Shown piece by piece: positions 59,873 through 60,189 of a stretch of 60,189 nucleotides of DNA. The position numbers and the translations under genes are program-made. A model generated the notes under the pieces. It saw only the letters and a program-made list of their open reading frames with translations, was not told the origin of the DNA and ran no database searches. Source of the DNA: GCA-2708415 sp964351905 (lineage in GTDB: Bacteria > Pseudomonadota > Alphaproteobacteria > Micavibrionales > Micavibrionaceae); NCBI GenBank assembly GCA_964351905.1, contig CAYGPG010000008.1, positions 1 through 60,189 of the forward strand, in the 5' to 3' direction. Each line of letters begins with the position of its first letter. The stretch's first letter is position 1.

Positions 59873-60189
59873 CACCATCAAACACATACGCTACTGGCCC
59901 CGTCATGGACACGGGGGCGTCATCGTTTGGCCAGTCGATGATGAGGTCGCCGCCGTCTAGGGTGACGGTGACTTTGCGTTCTGTTAGGCCGCGTTTGATG
60001 GCCGCCACAACGATGGCGCACGCGCCTGAGCCGCAGGCTTCGGTAATGCCACAGCCACGCTCCCAAATCCTCATGCGTAAATGCGTAGGCGATAGCACTT
60101 CGACGAATTCGACATTGGTTTTATTGGGGAACATGGGATGAATTTCGATCGCGGAACCAATTTCTTGGACTAATTTATCTGGCCAATCA
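59847..60189 (-). CDS. dapF: Diaminopimelate epimerase, C-terminal part
   Basis: The reverse strand is open to the window edge and reads GSAIEIHPMFPNKTNVEFVE, then LRMRIWERGCGITEACGSGACAIVVAA. GCGIT.ACGSGACA is the signature of DapF around its second catalytic cysteine, and the segment before it matches the NVEF block. The N-terminal half with the first cysteine lies outside the window, and any internal ATG is not the start. DapF makes meso-diaminopimelate for lysine and peptidoglycan. The end overlaps the convergent hydrolase gene. Confidence 0.95.
   Translation of the reverse strand, partial: DWPDKLVQEIGSAIEIHPMFPNKTNVEFVEVLSPTHLRMRIWERGCGITEACGSGACAIVVAAIKRGLTERKVTVTLDGGDLIIDWPNDDAPVSMTGPVAYVFDGVINLNGVE

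Noticed and set aside
1..60189. CRISPR array
   Set aside because: The repeats are dispersed, differ in sequence and are not separated by regular spacers; no cas gene is present.

Overview
The window is a gene-dense stretch of an alphaproteobacterial chromosome with moderate to low GC and almost entirely housekeeping content. No plasmid, prophage, rRNA, tRNA or CRISPR array is visible. The placement rests on gene neighbourhoods that I know from alphaproteobacteria: ispG beside rodZ, lysC divergent from ubiG, a HIG1-type protein before etfBA, a zinc-ribbon protein near ftsEX-ydcF-plsC-DUF2125, chorismate mutase-hisC-tyrC, a parvulin divergent from secA, aroK-aroB-CNNM beside xerD-accA, bolA/J-domain/cobS/cobT, fdxA-carD, and ftsY near dapF. 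Two DUF2336/DUF2125-type families and an AMP nucleosidase would fit a Micavibrio-like or Rhodospirillales-related lineage, but this finer placement is only inference.

Layout. 1-6.1 kb: ispG (5' end only), an orphan gene, rodZ, lysC, ubiG, HIG1-type protein, etfB, etfA. 6.3-15.8 kb: an orphan, a pentapeptide-repeat protein, a TlpA-type thioredoxin, a small lipoprotein, a fold-III PLP decarboxylase, a zinc-ribbon protein, a periplasmic repeat protein, ftsE-ftsX-ydcF-plsC-DUF2125. 15.9-21.4 kb: aromatic amino-acid and methionine genes (tyrC, hisC, chorismate mutase, metA), a methyltransferase and mutT. 21.5-32.6 kb: parvulin, secA, CNNM/CorC protein, aroB, aroK, a translationally coupled envelope pair, xerD, accA. 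32.8-39.8 kb: RHH protein, BolA, J-domain protein, cobS, cobT, a GIY-YIG cassette, hisS, a secreted protein. 39.8-47.2 kb: orphan, sufE, clpX, DHH phosphoesterase, photolyase, LD-carboxypeptidase, fdxA, carD. 47.3-60.2 kb: several orphans, an M48 protease/nuclease divergent pair, pip, pgk, DUF2336 protein, AMP nucleosidase, ftsY, a hydrolase and the 3' part of dapF.

The most distinctive feature is a large population of dispersed palindromic repeats (about twenty copies in 60 kb, in several sequence families). Most lie in intergenic gaps, but some have entered coding sequence. One 69-bp copy sits in frame inside cobT. One 54-bp copy forms the N-terminal region of a secreted protein. One supplies the stop codon of ubiG. 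A complete GIY-YIG nuclease gene is enclosed between the two arms of one palindrome (32-bp arms, two mismatches), which looks like a self-contained mobile cassette. This resembles the Rickettsia palindromic elements that insert in genes, here combined with a candidate nuclease partner.

Other notable points: an in-frame TAA in accA followed by an apparently intact conserved C-terminal tail; a 19-bp duplication of the end of etfA that supplies the last codons of an antisense gene; a phosphoesterase-like protein that has lost its metal ligands; and a PLP decarboxylase of the MccE/BtrK type in the position where lysA is expected. All functional calls come from reading motifs in the translated sequence; no database search was run.
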